DNA from: Massilia arenae
GTDB lineage: Bacteria > Pseudomonadota > Gammaproteobacteria > Burkholderiales > Burkholderiaceae_D
Assembly (NCBI RefSeq): GCF_008014745.1
Contig: NZ_VPFD01000004.1
Coordinates: 412,193-476,192 of the forward strand
DNA length: 64,000 nucleotides
Reading direction: 5' to 3'
Shown: piece by piece, positions 1 to 8,404 of the stretch
Layout: every line of letters starts with the position of its first letter
How positions within the stretch are numbered: position 1 is the stretch's first letter
Position numbers and translations under genes: made by a program
Notes under the pieces: model-generated
Database searches by the model: none
Seen by the model: the letters and a program-made list of their open reading frames with translations, nothing else
Told to the model about the DNA's origin: nothing

Positions 1-1
1 G

Positions 2-745
2 GGCAACACCAGCCGCATCCTCCCGGGCGAGAGTGTCGGCGAACAGGCGGTGCTGGACGACGCGCTGAACCTGGCGGCGATGACGGCGCTCGAGGACACC
101 GAACTGCTGGTGATCGAATCCGATATGGTGTGGACGCTGATCGAGCGGTCGGGCGTACTGGCGCGTAACCTGTTGCGCCTGCTGTCCTTCCGCATCCGCG
201 CCACCAACGCCCTGCTGCGCCGGCGCCAGAAGCTGGGCGAATTCTACCGCCAGCTCTCGCTCAACGACCCGCTCACGGGCCTGTACAACCGCGCCTGGCT
301 CAACGAGATGCTGCCCAAGCTGGCGACGCGCGCGGCCACCGACGGCAGCTCGCTGTCGCTGGTGATGATCGACCTCGACCACTTCAAGCGCTTCAACGAC
401 ACCCACGGCCACATCGCCGGCGACGCTGCGCTGGCCACCGCCGCGAGCGTGATCCGCGGCGCGCTCCGCCCATCCGACTTTGCGGTGCGCTATGGCGGCG
501 AAGAGATGCTGGCCGTGCTGCCCGATACCACGCCGGACATGGCGACCGGCGTGGCCGAACGCCTGTGCCGGCGCCTGCGCCTGGCCGTCGTGTTCCCCGA
601 TATGCGCCTGCCGCTGCCGCACCTGACCGGCTCCTTCGGCGTGGCCAGCCTGCTGCCCGGAGGCGACGAGCGCAGCCTGCTGGCGGCGGCCGACGCCGCC
701 CTGTACCGCGCCAAGGAAGCGGGACGGGACCGCGTCTGCGCCTGA
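2..745 (+). CDS. Diguanylate cyclase with N-terminal cyclic-nucleotide-binding-like region (5' truncated by window edge)
   Basis: The reading frame is open from base 2, so the gene begins outside the window. The first visible residues (RILPGESVGEQAVLD) match the PGExxGExxxL turn of a cNMP-binding domain, followed by a helical linker and a GGDEF domain from about residue 85 of the visible part. The signature reads RYGGEEML, so the usual GG[DE]EF phenylalanine is Met. An RPSD sequence five residues upstream fits the inhibitory I-site RxxD that binds c-di-GMP. Known role of the family: condensing two GTP into c-di-GMP in the cytoplasm. The C-terminal YRAKEAGRDRV is typical of the domain. The ligand of the N-terminal region is unknown. 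A GTG at 50 could look like a start but lies inside the cNMP-type fold, so it is not the real start. Confidence 0.85.
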   Translation, partial: GNTSRILPGESVGEQAVLDDALNLAAMTALEDTELLVIESDMVWTLIERSGVLARNLLRLLSFRIRATNALLRRRQKLGEFYRQLSLNDPLTGLYNRAWLNEMLPKLATRAATDGSSLSLVMIDLDHFKRFNDTHGHIAGDAALATAASVIRGALRPSDFAVRYGGEEMLAVLPDTTPDMATGVAERLCRRLRLAVVFPDMRLPLPHLTGSFGVASLLPGGDERSLLAAADAALYRAKEAGRDRVCA

Positions 746-841
746 CGCAATGGCCCGGACCTTTGCCGCCGGTCGTGACTGTTCCGCGCGGATGTGCCAC
801 CATGCCGGTTGACGCCGTGACGGCAGCCTTTATAACAATAC

Positions 842-2287
842 ATGAGCACGCATACCTTCCTCTGGCACGACTATGAAACCTTCGGCGCAGTGCCGCGCCG
901 CGACCGCCCGGCCCAGTTCGCCGCGATCCGCACCGACGCCGACCTCAACGAGATCGGCGAGCCGATCATGCTGTACTGCCAGCCGGCCAACGACTTCCTG
1001 CCCGACCCGCAATCCTGCCTGATCACCGGCATCACCCCGCAGCACTGCCTCGAACAGGGCGTGCCCGAGCACGAATTCGCGCGCCATATCGAAGCCGCCT
1101 TCAGCGAGCCGGGCACGATCGGCGTCGGCTACAACACGATCCGCTTCGACGACGAGGTAACCCGCTTCCTGTTCTGGCGCAACCTGATCGATCCGTATGC
1201 GCGCGAGTGGCAGCACAACTGCGGCCGCTGGGACCTGCTCGACGTAGTGCGCATGGTGTACGCGCTGCGCCCGGAAGGCATCGAATGGCCGACCCGCGAA
1301 GACGGCAAGCCGAGCTTCAGGCTGGAACACCTGAGCGCCGCCAACGGCCTGGCCCACGAAGCGGCGCACGATGCGCTGTCCGACGTGCGCGCCACCATCG
1401 CGCTGGCGCGCCTGATCCGCGCCAAGCAGCCGCGCCTGTTCGACTTCTGCCTCGAGCTGCGCCGCAAGGACCGCGTCGCCAGCGAGATGGGACTGCACCT
1501 CGACCCGGGCCAGCGCCAGCCTTTCCTGCACGTGTCCGGCATGTTCCCGGTGGAGTACGGCTGCCTGGGCCTGGTCTATCCGCTGGCCCAGCATCCGACC
1601 AACAAGAACGAAGTGCTGGTCTGGGACTGCCGCCACGACCCGTCCGAACTGTTCGCGCTCGACGCCGACACCATCCGCACCCGCATGTACACGCGCGCGA
1701 GCGAACTGCCCGAAGGCGTGACCCGGCTGCCGATCAAGAGCGTTCACTTGAACAAATCGCCGATGCTGGTCGGGAACCTCAAGACCCTGCGGCCCGAGCT
1801 GGCCACGCGCTGGGACATCGACCTGGAGCGCGGCCGCGCGCACGCCGCGCTGGCGGCCGGTGGGCCGGACATGCGAGCGATCTGGGCCCAGGTGCTGGCC
1901 AAACCCGGTGCGGGCGAAGCGGTGGACGTCGACGAAGACCTGTACGGCGGCTTCGTCAGCCGCGACGACCGCCGCCAGCTGGAGTCGCTGCGCATGCAGA
2001 AGCCCGAGGCGCTGGCAAAGCGCGTCAGCTTCGAGGACGAGCGCCTCAACGAACTCTTGTTCCGCTATCGCGCGCGCAACTTCCCGCACACGCTATCGGA
2101 AGACGAGATGCAGTTGTGGGAAGCGCACCGCGCTGCGCGGCTGTTCGAAGGCGCGCATGGGGCGCGCACGGTGGACCAGCTGTTTACCGAGATCGATGCG
2201 CTGTCGGAGACGGCGGACGAGCGCGCCGAGGAGATTCTTGGGGCGCTGTACGACTATGCGGAGTCGATTGTGCCGGATCGGTATTGA
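842..2287 (+). CDS. sbcB: Exodeoxyribonuclease I
   Basis: This 481-residue protein is a full-length exonuclease I, the processive 3'-5' single-strand DNA exonuclease of mismatch repair and recombination. The first DEDDh motif is at the N terminus (FLWHDYETFG, with Asp and Glu as metal ligands), and the third exo motif is HEAAHDALSDVRATI near residue 175, with the catalytic His and Asp. The C-terminal half carries the SH3-like and helical exonuclease I extension (for example YDYAESIVPDRY at the end). It starts with ATG and stands alone, with a convergent REP pair and pyrF downstream. Length and motifs match the family with no defect. Confidence 0.95.
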   Translation: MSTHTFLWHDYETFGAVPRRDRPAQFAAIRTDADLNEIGEPIMLYCQPANDFLPDPQSCLITGITPQHCLEQGVPEHEFARHIEAAFSEPGTIGVGYNTIRFDDEVTRFLFWRNLIDPYAREWQHNCGRWDLLDVVRMVYALRPEGIEWPTREDGKPSFRLEHLSAANGLAHEAAHDALSDVRATIALARLIRAKQPRLFDFCLELRRKDRVASEMGLHLDPGQRQPFLHVSGMFPVEYGCLGLVYPLAQHPTNKNEVLVWDCRHDPSELFALDADTIRTRMYTRASELPEGVTRLPIKSVHLNKSPMLVGNLKTLRPELATRWDIDLERGRAHAALAAGGPDMRAIWAQVLAKPGAGEAVDVDEDLYGGFVSRDDRRQLESLRMQKPEALAKRVSFEDERLNELLFRYRARNFPHTLSEDEMQLWEAHRAARLFEGAHGARTVDQLFTEIDALSETADERAEEILGALYDYAESIVPDRY

Positions 2288-2306
2288 GCTGGGGGCTGCC
2301 CTAATG

Positions 2307-2419
2307 ACTTGGGTTCCCGCCTCCGCGGGAACGACGTTGTTGGAGTGTGGGGTGAGCGTTGGCTTCAACTTCGACCACTCCACTCGGCACGTCGTTCCCG
2401 CGAAGGCGGGAACCTAAGT
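2307..2419. repeat. REP-type palindrome pair (REPIN-like), copy A
   Basis: Two copies of an imperfect palindrome with core TTCCCGCCTCCGCGGGAA (2314-2331) and TTCCCGCGAAGGCGGGAA (2395-2412) lie in opposite orientation about 60 bp apart between the convergent genes sbcB and pyrF. Flanks are also shared in inverted form (CTTGGG / CCTAAG and AACGACG / CGTCGTT). The same family recurs at 24541-24648 and 44309-44389. The hairpins could also end transcription of the two convergent genes, but there is no T-tract. Confidence 0.8.
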
Positions 2420-2439
2420 ACTCAAGCTCCGCCGCGCTA

Positions 2440-3264
2440 TCAACCGTGGCGATGCGCGTTGATCGCATCGCGCGTCTCGCGCGCCACGCGCCGCGCCGCC
2501 GCCGCGAAATCCTCACCCTCCTGCGGCGTCGCATACAGGATCGCGCGCGACGAATTGATCATCATGCCCGCGCCATCCGCCGTGCGGCCCGCCTTGACGG
2601 TCGCCTCGACGTCGCCGCCCTGGGCGCCCACGCCCGGGATCAGCAGCGGCATATCGCCGATCAGCTTGCGCACCTGCGCGATCTCGTCCGGGAAGGTCGC
2701 CCCCACCACCAGCGCGCACTGGCCGTTGCGGTTCCATTTTTCGGCGACCAGCTGGGCCACGTGCTGGTATAGCGGGCGGCCCGCCACGTCCAGGAACTGC
2801 AGGTCGGAACCGCCCGCGTTCGAGGTCCGGCACAGCACGATCACGCCGCGGTCCGGCCATTCCATATACGGTTCGACCGAATCGAAGCCCATGTAGGGGC
2901 TGACCGTCACCGCGTCGGCGCCATAGCGCTCGAAGGCTTCACGCGCGTACTGGTGGGCGGTGGCGCCGATGTCGCCGCGCTTGGCGTCCAGCACCAGCGG
3001 GATGTGCGGGTAAGTGGCACGCAGGTAGGCGCAGATTTCTTCCAGCTGGTCTTCGGCGCCGAGGGCGGCGAAATAGGCGATCTGCGGCTTGAAGGCGCAG
3101 GCCAGGTCGGCGGTGGCGTCGATGATGGCCTTGCAGAACTGGACGATGGCGTCCGGCTGGCCTTGCAGATGGGCTGGCAGGCGCGCCAGGTCCGGGTCGA
3201 GGCCGACGCACAGCAGCGAATCGTTGCTGGCCCATGCGGCGGAAAGTTTGTTGATGAAATTCAC
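2440..3264 (-). CDS. pyrF: Orotidine 5'-phosphate decarboxylase (subfamily 2)
   Basis: Decarboxylates OMP to UMP, the last step of de novo pyrimidine synthesis. The [11 protein letters not shown] motif holds the catalytic Asp-Lys pair, with LCVGLDPD at the N terminus and [15 protein letters not shown] in the middle, both typical of the about 270-residue type 2 enzymes. I chose the GTG at 3264 ([11 protein letters not shown]...), because AAGGGG sits six bases upstream; this gives 274 residues. The upstream ATG at 3300 would add 12 residues without a ribosome site. It converges on sbcB, with a REP pair between them, and is divergent from the lemA operon. Confidence 0.95.
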   Translation of the reverse strand: MNFINKLSAAWASNDSLLCVGLDPDLARLPAHLQGQPDAIVQFCKAIIDATADLACAFKPQIAYFAALGAEDQLEEICAYLRATYPHIPLVLDAKRGDIGATAHQYAREAFERYGADAVTVSPYMGFDSVEPYMEWPDRGVIVLCRTSNAGGSDLQFLDVAGRPLYQHVAQLVAEKWNRNGQCALVVGATFPDEIAQVRKLIGDMPLLIPGVGAQGGDVEATVKAGRTADGAGMMINSSRAILYATPQEGEDFAAAARRVARETRDAINAHRHG

Positions 3265-3413
3265 CTCTAGCCCCTTGTATCTTTGTAAATGCAAACCCAT
3301 TATTGTACCTGCCGGCGGTCCATCGCCGCCAGTCGGCGCCCGCCCGGACGCCCAAGCATGTCTGTTTCAGGTATATTTTGATCATTCGACAACTTGTACA
3401 CACAAACATCATC

Positions 3414-4025
3414 ATGACCAATTCCTTCTTCTATCGCTGGACCCGTCTTCTCGGCGGCGCCGTCCTGGCCGGCGCCCTGCTGTCCGGCTGCGGCTACAAC
3501 GACTTCCAGACCAAGGACGAGGCCACCAAGGCGGCATGGAGCGAAGTGGTGAACCAGTACCAGCGCCGCGCCGACCTGATCCCGAACCTGGTCAACACCG
3601 TCAAGGGCTATGCCTCGCACGAAAGCGCCACGCTCGAAGCAGTGACCCGCGCCCGCGCTCAGGCCACCAGCTTCCAGATCACGCCCGAGGTGCTGAACAA
3701 CCCTGAGGCCTTCCAGAAGTTCCAGCAGGTGCAGGGCGAGCTGTCGGGCGCCCTGTCGCGCCTGATGATGGTCTCTGAAAAATACCCCGACCTGAAGGCC
3801 GATACGAGCTTCCGCGACCTGCAGTCGCAGCTGGAAGGCACGGAAAACCGCATCACGGTGGCGCGCCAGCGCTATATCGCCTCGGTCCAGGATTACAACG
3901 TGACCGTGCGCCAGTTCCCCAAGAACTTGACGGCGATGGTGTTTGGCTATGAGACCAAGCCCTCGTTCACCGTCGAGAACGAGAAGGCGATTTCGACCGC
4001 CCCGACGGTCGACTTCGGCAAGTAA
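3414..4025 (+). CDS. LemA family lipoprotein
   Basis: This 203-residue protein begins with a lipoprotein signal peptide ending in GALLSGC, so it should be lipid-anchored. The rest is the LemA helical domain: NQYQRRADLIPNLVNTVKGYA, then YPDLKADTSFRDLQSQLEGTENRITVARQRY, and FGYETKPSF near the C terminus. The molecular role of LemA proteins is not settled. The family commonly sits next to TPM-domain proteins, as here, where two TPM genes follow 6 bp and 0 bp downstream in an obvious operon. The ATG at 3414 is chosen over upstream in-frame codons because it gives the complete signal peptide. Confidence 0.9.
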   Translation: MTNSFFYRWTRLLGGAVLAGALLSGCGYNDFQTKDEATKAAWSEVVNQYQRRADLIPNLVNTVKGYASHESATLEAVTRARAQATSFQITPEVLNNPEAFQKFQQVQGELSGALSRLMMVSEKYPDLKADTSFRDLQSQLEGTENRITVARQRYIASVQDYNVTVRQFPKNLTAMVFGYETKPSFTVENEKAISTAPTVDFGK

Positions 4026-4031
4026 GCCGGC

Positions 4032-4859
4032 ATGACCGCACTGTCGCGTTTCTTCTGCATCCTGCTGCTGGCGCTCCTGACCGGTGCGCCGGCTTTCGCC
4101 CAGCTGCAGCCGGTGCCGACGCTGACCACGCGCGTCACCGACCAGGCAGGCATGCTAGACGCCGCCCAGCGCCAGCGCCTGGAAGCCGTGCTGGCCGACT
4201 ATGAGGCCAAGACCGGCAGCCAGATCGCCGTGCTGCTGGTGAAGTCGACCGAGCCCGAGGCGATCGAGCAGTACAGCATTCGCGTCACCGATGCCTGGAA
4301 GCTGGGTCGCAAGGGCGTCGACGATGGCGTGCTGCTGCTGGTGGCGCGGGATAATCCGTCGTCACTGCGCCGCCTGCGCATCGAGGCCGGGCGCGGCGTG
4401 CAGGGCGTGCTGACCGACGCCCAATCGAAACGCATCCTGCAGGACGTGATCGCGCCGCACTTCCGGCAAGAACACTATTATGAGGGCCTGGTCGCCGGCG
4501 TCGGCGCCATCGCCACCCTGCTCAACCAGGAAGCCTTCCCGGCGCCGCCACCGCAGCAACAGCAGCGCCAGGCGGCGAGCGACGGTGGCTTCCCGCTGTG
4601 GGCGATCTTCCTGATCATCATCGGCGCCTCCATGCTGCGCTCGGTGTTCCGGCCACGCCGCGGACGCACCATCGGCACCCGCCGCGGCCAGTCGCACTGG
4701 GGCAGCGCCACCACCGGCTTCGTCCTCGGCAACATCATCGGCAATATGAGCCGCGGCGGTGGCGGCGGTTTCGGCAGCAGCGGCGGTGGCTTCGGCGGCG
4801 GCGGCTTTTCGGGCGGCGGTGGCAGCTTCGACGGCGGCGGCGCCTCGGGAGACTGGTAA
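4032..4859 (+). CDS. TPM-domain membrane protein, YgcG type
   Basis: 275 residues: a signal peptide (MTALSRFFCILLLALLTGAPAFAQ), a periplasmic TPM domain (about residues 30-175; RVTDQAGMLDAAQRQRLE, YSIRVTDAWKLGRKGVDDGVLLLVA, GRGVQGVLTDAQSKRIL), a transmembrane segment near 190-205 (LWAIFLIIIGASML) and a low-complexity Gly/Ser tail ending in SGDW. This is the usual architecture of YgcG-like partners of LemA. TPM domains have been linked to phosphatase activity and photosystem repair in other organisms, but the bacterial role is unclear. It lies 6 bp after lemA, and its stop codon overlaps the start of the next gene (TAATG). Confidence 0.88.
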   Translation: MTALSRFFCILLLALLTGAPAFAQLQPVPTLTTRVTDQAGMLDAAQRQRLEAVLADYEAKTGSQIAVLLVKSTEPEAIEQYSIRVTDAWKLGRKGVDDGVLLLVARDNPSSLRRLRIEAGRGVQGVLTDAQSKRILQDVIAPHFRQEHYYEGLVAGVGAIATLLNQEAFPAPPPQQQQRQAASDGGFPLWAIFLIIIGASMLRSVFRPRRGRTIGTRRGQSHWGSATTGFVLGNIIGNMSRGGGGGFGSSGGGFGGGGFSGGGGSFDGGGASGDW

Positions 4860-5371
4860 TGGGATCGATGACACACAAGATGCGCCGCGCCTGGCGCCAC
4901 TGGAAGAGCAGCGCGAGCGAAGCGAAACAGGCCTTCCCCGATACGACCCTGGACGCGATCGCCGAGGCGATCGACCTGGGCGAACAGACCCACCGCGGCG
5001 AGGTGCGCCTGATCGTCGAGAAGGCACTGCCTTTCGAGGCGGCCTGGGAAGGCGTCACCAACCGCCAGCGCGCGATCGCGCTGTTCGCCGACTATGGCGT
5101 GTGGGACACCGAAGACAATTGCGGTGTGCTGATCTACGTGAACCTGGCCGAGCACAAGATCGACATCGTGGCCGACCGCGGCATCGACCGCAAGATCGAC
5201 GCCGCCACCTGGCAGGCCGTGTGCCGCACCATGACCGAGGGTTTCAGGCAGGGCAGCTTCCATGAAGCGACCCTGGCGGCGGTCAAGCAGGTCAACGAGC
5301 TGCTGCGCCAGCACTTCCCGGCCAGCGGCGAGCGGCCGAACGAGCTGCCGGACCGGCCGCTCATGCTGTAG
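4859..5371 (+). CDS. Second TPM-domain protein of the lemA operon
   Basis: 170 residues, no signal peptide and no clear membrane segment. The sequence shows a shorter TPM domain (ALFADYGVWDTEDNCGVLIYVNLAEHKIDIVADRGIDRKIDAATWQ, then EGFRQGSFHEATLAAVKQVNELL), as in the small TPM proteins that accompany LemA. The ATG overlaps the previous stop as TAATG, indicating translational coupling; a second ATG lies 9 bases later (4868). The 3' end overlaps the convergent membrane-protein gene by 11 bp. Function beyond the domain name is unknown. Confidence 0.85.
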   Translation: MGSMTHKMRRAWRHWKSSASEAKQAFPDTTLDAIAEAIDLGEQTHRGEVRLIVEKALPFEAAWEGVTNRQRAIALFADYGVWDTEDNCGVLIYVNLAEHKIDIVADRGIDRKIDAATWQAVCRTMTEGFRQGSFHEATLAAVKQVNELLRQHFPASGERPNELPDRPLML

Positions 5372-5978
5372 TCGTCCGATCCTGCGTCCCTTCCTGCGGC
5401 TCGTCCAGCCATTCGCGCGCCAGGGCGTCGACTTCGGCCAGCTCGGCCTTCATGCGGCGCGCCTTGTCGCGCGCCCACAGCAAGCCGCCAGCCAATAGCA
5501 TTGTCACCACCGCCGTACTCCACGTGGCCGACCAGGCGTCGCGCGCCGTGAATAGGGTGATGAATGGGGCCGGTAGCATGGGGAAGGTCGTCCAGCGCGT
5601 CAGTCGCACCAGGCGCAGGCTCAGCAAGGCGCGGCGGCGGCGCAGCCCAAGCCAGTCGCGCAGGCTGGCGCCCGCCGGCTCGCGCAATGCGGCCAGGCGG
5701 GTCCAGGTGAAGCTGATCATCACCACGACCATGAACAACAGGAAGTACACCCACCACAGCAGCATGTAGCCGTTGGCCGTCGCCCGCGGCCAGTCCCGCA
5801 CCAGCATCACCACAGCCACCAGCGCCAGCGCCCACTCGCCGGCAATCGTCCATAGGATCAGATGGCGCTGGCGCCGCGCACGCGCGATCATCGCCGTCAC
5901 GTCCGGCATCGGCGGAGCCGCCGGCGCATCCGCGCCCCAGGCATCCTGCAGCCTCGCCCATTCATCCGCATCGTTCAT
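5361..5978 (-). CDS. Hypothetical membrane protein downstream of a sigma factor (possible anti-sigma partner)
   Basis: 205 residues with a soluble N terminus (EWARLQDAWGAD...), then two hydrophobic segments (about residues 42-62, HLILWTIAGEWALALVAVVML, and 70-92, NGYMLLWWVYFLLFMVVVMIS), and a second hydrophobic stretch around 145-165. I recognise no named family. Its ATG overlaps the stop of the sigma-factor gene by 4 bp (ATGA), so it is translated with it. Membrane proteins in this position are often anti-sigma factors that sequester the sigma factor; that is inference from position, and no zinc-binding anti-sigma motif (HxxxCxxC) is seen. Confidence 0.75.
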   Translation of the reverse strand: MNDADEWARLQDAWGADAPAAPPMPDVTAMIARARRQRHLILWTIAGEWALALVAVVMLVRDWPRATANGYMLLWWVYFLLFMVVVMISFTWTRLAALREPAGASLRDWLGLRRRRALLSLRLVRLTRWTTFPMLPAPFITLFTARDAWSATWSTAVVTMLLAGGLLWARDKARRMKAELAEVDALAREWLDEPQEGTQDRTTTA

Positions 5979-6487
5979 CGTTCCTCCAGCCTTTCCTTGA
6001 GCGCAGCCTTGGCGCGGTTCAGGCGCACGCCGACATTATTCACCGAGATGCCGAGCAGCTGCGCGATCTCTTCATAGGACATGCCTTCCAGTGCCAGCAG
6101 CACCAGCTGGCGCTGCCCCACCGGCAACTGGCGCAATGCCGCCAACAGGCGTTGCTGCTGCTGGTTCAGGCCGGCCAGGGCTTCCGGCCCCGGCTGCTGG
6201 TCGGCCCATTCTTCGTCCAGCTCCTCGTGCTGCGGCTGCGCCACCGCGCGCATCACATGGCTGGCACAGCGCCGGTGCGCGACGCCGACCACATAGGTCT
6301 TGATGCTCGATTCGCCGCGAAAGGCCGGCAAGGCCTGCCACACGGCGAGCATGATGTCCTGCACCAGGTCGTCACGCGCGTGGCGGTTGCGCTCGAAGCT
6401 GGCGGCGAAGCGCACCAGCATGCCGCCATGCTCGGCCATCAGGCGCTTGAACTCGCGCTCGAACTCGATATCCTGCGAGCCTGCCAT
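5975..6487 (-). CDS. RNA polymerase sigma factor, ECF-like
   Basis: 170 residues with sigma region 2 (RHARDDLVQDIMLAVWQALPAFRGESSIKTYVVGVAHRRC, about residues 33-75) and region 4 (LRQLPVGQRQLVLLALEGMSYEEIAQLLGISVNNVGVRLNRAKAALKERL, about 118-167), the layout of extracytoplasmic-function sigma factors. The ATG at 6487 overlaps the permease stop (TGATG). The operon order is hydrolase - ABC ATPase - permease - sigma - membrane protein, so the sigma factor probably autoregulates this operon or responds to what the exporter handles. The open frame upstream of 6487 belongs to another frame of the permease and is not part of the gene. Confidence 0.9.
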   Translation of the reverse strand: MAGSQDIEFEREFKRLMAEHGGMLVRFAASFERNRHARDDLVQDIMLAVWQALPAFRGESSIKTYVVGVAHRRCASHVMRAVAQPQHEELDEEWADQQPGPEALAGLNQQQQRLLAALRQLPVGQRQLVLLALEGMSYEEIAQLLGISVNNVGVRLNRAKAALKERLEER

Positions 6488-7665
6488 CACAGCCCGAATA
6501 CAAAGCCTTCGCTGCCCAGGCGCCGGCTGCCGAAAGCGATCAGCAAGGCGGTAGCGCCAAGGCAGCCGGCCACCGACAGCGCCAGCATCTGCGGCGCCGG
6601 CGCTCCGCCGCTCACCAGCGCGCCCAGCTGCGCGTGCTGGCTGAACAGCGGCAACAGGTGGGCGGCAGGCGGGGACGCGGCCCCGATCTTTTCCACCATC
6701 AGCAGCATCGGCGCCAGTTGCAGCAGGTTCAGGTAGATCTGGCCTTCCTTGTGGGTACGGGCGTGCAGCGCCACCACGCATTGCAGGGCGCCCACCAGCA
6801 GCGCCAGCGGCAACAGGATCAGCAGCATCTGCGCCTGCATCGCCGCGTCCGGCGCGAAGGCCATGCCCACTTCGTACAGCGGCAGGCGCTCGAGGGCGAC
6901 CACCGACAGCAGGAGCGCGGCGGCGCTGCTCACATAGCCGAACAGCGAGGCAGTCAGCAATTTACCGATGAACAGCGTACCGGGCGCCACCGGCTGCGCC
7001 AATAAAGCCTCGAGCGAGCGCCGTTCGCGTTCGCCGCCGGTCGCGTCCAGCGCCACATGCGAGCCGCCGACGAACAGGCCGAGCAGCCAGAACAGCGGCA
7101 AAGCGCCCAGCACCAGCGCCGTGCGGCCGCCCTGCCCGCCCATGTCGCGCAGCTCGAGACGCAGGGCGCCGGCTCGATCCGGCGCCATGCCGGCGCCCAG
7201 CAGGCGCTGCCCGGACAGCTGGGCGCCATAGGCAGAAACCAGGGCTTGCACGCGCTGGGCCTGGCGCCGCGCGTCGTTATTGGACATATCGGCCCACAGG
7301 GCCAGCGTGGCCGCGCGTCCCCGCGCCAGATCGCGCGGGGACGCGGTCGGCACCTCGAGCACGACGGCGCCGGGCAAGCGTGCGAGCAGGCTGTCCGGGG
7401 CCTCCTCGCTCGCCTGCAGCGTGACCCCGGCGGCTTCCAGGTGACGCACGAGTCCCGGCGCGTGAGCGGCGCCGACCAGGTGCAGGGGCCGTCCGCCGGC
7501 ATCGACCTCGGACGCGATCAGCGCCTTGAGCACGCCCGCCAGCACGAAGGGGCCGAGCAGCGCGAACAGCAGGCCGGCCATCATCGAGCGGCGGTCGCGC
7601 ACGGCGTCCATCACCTCTTTCGACACCACAATCCACAAACTCTCAACGAATTTTTCACGTCTCAT
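6487..7665 (-). CDS. ABC-2 type exporter permease, NatB-like
   Basis: 392 residues. A transmembrane helix near the N terminus (MMAGLLFALLGPFVLAGVLKALI) is followed by a large periplasmic loop of about 140 residues, then a cluster of helices (LVLGALPLFWLLGLFVGG, SLFGYVSSAAALLLSVVAL, LLILLPLALLVGALQCVVAL, MLALSVAGCLGATALLIAF). The motif ERERRSLEALLAQPV is typical of NatB/CcmB-like ABC-2 permeases. It pairs with the ATPase encoded just upstream, with a 4-bp overlap. Substrate is unknown; NatAB relatives export Na+ or act in peptide or antibiotic export. Confidence 0.88.
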   Translation of the reverse strand: MRREKFVESLWIVVSKEVMDAVRDRRSMMAGLLFALLGPFVLAGVLKALIASEVDAGGRPLHLVGAAHAPGLVRHLEAAGVTLQASEEAPDSLLARLPGAVVLEVPTASPRDLARGRAATLALWADMSNNDARRQAQRVQALVSAYGAQLSGQRLLGAGMAPDRAGALRLELRDMGGQGGRTALVLGALPLFWLLGLFVGGSHVALDATGGERERRSLEALLAQPVAPGTLFIGKLLTASLFGYVSSAAALLLSVVALERLPLYEVGMAFAPDAAMQAQMLLILLPLALLVGALQCVVALHARTHKEGQIYLNLLQLAPMLLMVEKIGAASPPAAHLLPLFSQHAQLGALVSGGAPAPQMLALSVAGCLGATALLIAFGSRRLGSEGFVFGL

Positions 7666-8396
7666 GCCGCAATCCCCTCATCGCTGCCGATCACTTCCAC
7701 GAAAGCCTGCTCCAGACCGCTGCTGCCGGTCTGCGCCAGCAGCGCCGGCGTCGTCCCCGCAAAACGCACCCGGCCGGCCGCCAGCACCACCACCTGGTCG
7801 CACAGCTGGGCCGCTTCTTGCATCACGTGGGTCGACAGCAGCACCGCCGCGCCACGCGAACGCGCCCGCACCAGGGCCTCGCGCACGGCGCGCGTGCTCA
7901 TCACGTCCAGGCCGCGCGTGGGCTCGTCCAGCACCAGCACGGCAGGATCATGCAGCAAGGCGCGCGCCAGCGCCACCTTGATGCGCTGGCCGGCCGAAAA
8001 TCCCTTGCAGGCGCGCCCTGCTTCGGCCTCCAGTCCCACCTCCTGGACCACGCGCTCGATGGCGCGTTCGAGCATCGCGCCGCGCATGCCGTGCAGGCGG
8101 CCGAAGTAGCGCAGGTGGTCGCGCGGCGTGAGCCGCTCATAGAGCCCGAATTCATCGGTGACGATGCCGAGCCGGCGCCGCGCGGCGAGCGGCGCGCGCG
8201 TCACGTCGATGCCGTCGATGGCGACCGTGCCGCTGTCCGGCGCCAGCAGGCCATACAGGATGCGCAGGCAGGTCGACTTGCCGGCGCCGTTGGGGCCTAG
8301 CAGCGCGGTGATGGTGCCGGGCCGCGCGGTGAAGCTCACCTCATCCAGGGCCTGCAAGGCCTGGAAGCGCTTGCCGATATTGTTCACGACGATCAT
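7662..8396 (-). CDS. ABC transporter ATP-binding protein, NatA-like
   Basis: 244 residues with Walker A (LLGPNGAGKST, about residue 35), Q-loop region, signature FSAGQRIKVALARAL, Walker B VLVLDEPTRGLD and H-loop STHVMQEA. A complete nucleotide-binding subunit for the adjacent ABC-2 permease. The start is the ATG at 8396 (MIVVNNIGKRFQALQ); the longer open frame upstream is antisense spill over the hydrolase. It lies 8 bp downstream of the hydrolase stop and overlaps the permease by 4 bp, so the subunits are co-translated. Confidence 0.92.
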   Translation of the reverse strand: MIVVNNIGKRFQALQALDEVSFTARPGTITALLGPNGAGKSTCLRILYGLLAPDSGTVAIDGIDVTRAPLAARRRLGIVTDEFGLYERLTPRDHLRYFGRLHGMRGAMLERAIERVVQEVGLEAEAGRACKGFSAGQRIKVALARALLHDPAVLVLDEPTRGLDVMSTRAVREALVRARSRGAAVLLSTHVMQEAAQLCDQVVVLAAGRVRFAGTTPALLAQTGSSGLEQAFVEVIGSDEGIAA

Positions 8397-8404
8397 GGTG
8401 CTCC

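Noticed and set aside
393..803. Long antisense frames across high-GC genes, for example here and at 830-2089, 13771-15033 and 22941-24350
   Set aside because: They mirror the third-codon GC bias of the real genes on the other strand and show Arg/Ala/Gly-rich, His/Gln-rich composition without domains.
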